Source: Deltaproteobacteria bacterium
Lineage (GTDB): Bacteria > Myxococcota > Polyangia > Haliangiales > Haliangiaceae
Reading direction: 5' to 3'
Length of the DNA: 46,277 nt
Assembly: GCA_018262455.1 (NCBI GenBank)
Contig: JAGSPR010000021.1
Location: forward strand, 1-46,277
A model generated the notes under the pieces. The model searched no databases, was not told the DNA's origin, and was given only the letters and a program-made list of their open reading frames with translations. The translations under genes were made by a program, and so were the position numbers. Positions 42,366 through 46,277 of the stretch are shown in pieces. The stretch's first letter is position 1. Each line of letters opens with the position of its first letter.

Positions 42366-43495
42366 ATGAAGGTTCGGGTCGCCCGATGGGCGCTGCTGGT
42401 ATTGACGGCGTGCGGGAGTGCGGAGCGCGCCGAGCCTCCCACGAGCGCATCGATCGCGGTCACCGTGACCCCGGCGCACGACGAGGCGCTGGCGACGATC
42501 TATCGCGCCAGTGGCACCGTGCGGGGGCGCTCCACCGTCGTGGTGACGAGCAGGGTCGCCGGCTACGTGCGGGCGGTCCACGTGCGTCCAGGTGACCTGG
42601 TGGTCGCGGGGCAGCCGCTCGTCGATCTCGAGGCCAAGGACGTCCAGGCCGGGGTGACCCGCCAGCGCGCCGAGCTCGCGCAGGCGGTCGCGATGCAGGC
42701 CGAGGCCGCGAGCGCGGTCGAGGCAGCCCGGGTCACGGCGGAGCTCGCCCGCACCTCGCGGGATCGCGTGGCCAAGCTGCTCGCCGCCGGCGCGGTGACG
42801 CGCCAGGAGGCCGACGACGCCGAGGCCCAGGCGCGCGGCAGCGCGGCCCAGCTCCAGGCTGCCGAGGCACGCCTGCGAGCCGCGGGCTCGGCCATCGAGG
42901 TCGCGAAGGCCGCGCTCGCCGAGGGCACGGCGACCCTGGGCTACGCGCGCGTCACGGCGGCGTTCGCCGGTCGCGTCGTCGCGCGTAGCGTCGATCCAGG
43001 CGCCCTCGCGTCACCGTCGACGCCGCTGCTCGTGCTCGAAGAGGGCGCGAGCCCGCGCGTCGAGGCAGCGGTCGAGGAGTCGCGCGGCGCCTCGATCCGG
43101 ATCGGCGATCCGGTGATCGTCGAGCTCGGGACCTCCGCCCCGATCGAGGGCACCGTCAGCGAGATCGTGCCGACCGTCGACGTGCTGTCGCGGGCGTTCG
43201 GCGTGAAGGTCGATCTCCCGGCGGGCACGGGCTCGTTGCAGCCGGGCACGTTCGCGCGCGTCGGGTTCCGGACCGGCACCCGGAGCCGGCTGGTGGTCCC
43301 GACCACCGCGATCTCGTCGCTCGGGGCGCTCGATCGCGTGTTCGTCGTCGACGGCGGCGTCGCACGGCTCCGGATGATCACGGCAGGCGAGGTGCAGGGC
43401 CCGTGGACCGAGGTGCTGTCCGGCGTCGCCGCGGGCGAGCAGGTCGTCGGCAAGCCGGCGGGGCTCCGCGATGGCGCGCGCGTCGAGGTGCGGCC

Positions 43496-43499
<4 letters not shown>
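42366..43499 (+). CDS. RND efflux periplasmic adaptor (membrane fusion lipoprotein)
   Basis: Lipoprotein of 377 aa of the HlyD/AcrA type. The lipobox LTAC has Cys17. A lipoyl half-motif ([24 protein letters not shown]) opens the domain, a long helical hairpin rich in Ala, Glu and Arg spans about 95-185, the second lipoyl half follows ([20 protein letters not shown]), then the beta-barrel ([12 protein letters not shown]) and membrane-proximal domain (VVPTTAI, '[12 protein letters not shown]'). It bridges the inner-membrane RND pump and an outer-membrane channel. The pump gene starts inside its stop codon (ATGA), so the two are co-translated. No TolC-type channel is seen in the window. Confidence 0.93.

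Positions 43500-46277
<2,778 letters not shown>

Overview
The window is about 46 kb of GC-rich bacterial DNA that looks like a myxobacterium (Myxococcota, probably near Haliangium/Kofleriaceae or Polyangiales; the exact lineage is an inference). The grounds are three Hanks-type Ser/Thr kinases in 14 kb, two of them with a membrane segment and one fused to a TPR tail, giant TPR proteins, many lipoproteins with short 'TAC' or 'AAC' lipoboxes, and an IgGFc-binding-type surface lipoprotein. No rRNA, tRNA, CRISPR array, transposase or phage gene was seen.

Layout. (1) 1-13.9 kb, signalling block: a GAF-like/TPR giant (6527-1515, minus) coupled to a Ser/Thr kinase (1518-31), a divergent pair of small envelope proteins (6667-7594), an EEP-fold hydrolase (8579-7605), a second kinase (10511-8751) and a zinc-finger/kinase/TPR fusion (13750-10676). 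(2) 13.9-19.8 kb, mixed block: a DUF4347/caspase-like orphan, a Gfo/Idh/MocA dehydrogenase, an HExxH lipoprotein peptidase, a DUF2505 protein, a DUF4190 membrane protein and homoserine O-acetyltransferase (metX). (3) 19.86-32.9 kb, accessory metabolic block: a second Gfo/Idh/MocA dehydrogenase, a MATE exporter, a D-apionate-lactonase-like protein, two GMC flavoproteins, two SDRs and a tight four-gene minus-strand operon (SDR, HAD 5'-nucleotidase-like, alpha/beta hydrolase, PfkB kinase). Much of 24.5-32.9 kb has clearly lower GC than the rest (hand-counted 60-base lines of 52-60 % against 67-70 %), Shine-Dalgarno sites appear here, and a 66-bp remnant of a second MATE gene lies between two of its genes. 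It looks acquired or mosaic. (4) 32.9-41.7 kb, envelope block: a CsgG/FlgO-like plus beta-barrel protein, a TPR protein interrupted by a hairpin repeat, an IgGFc-binding-type lipoprotein, a conserved unknown family, an OmpW-like barrel and a large Ig-like (Big_5) lipoprotein. (5) 41.9-46.3 kb: an OsmC-family protein, then an RND efflux adaptor and an RND pump that runs off the window end.

Two signals cut across genes. First, the core genes repeatedly carry a TAnnnT hexamer ending 6-10 (most often 8) nt before the start codon and no Shine-Dalgarno sequence. This is the arrangement expected for leaderless transcripts, and it also helps fix several start codons. The accessory block lacks it. Second, six tail-to-tail gene pairs leave at most 11 bp between stop codons, or overlap, so they have little or no room for intrinsic terminators.

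The best candidates for something undescribed are the accessory oxidation/phosphorylation cluster with its own operator-like palindrome and exporter, the stand-alone caspase-like protein at 13866-14471, and the paired-hairpin element that has entered a gene in frame at 34594-34665.
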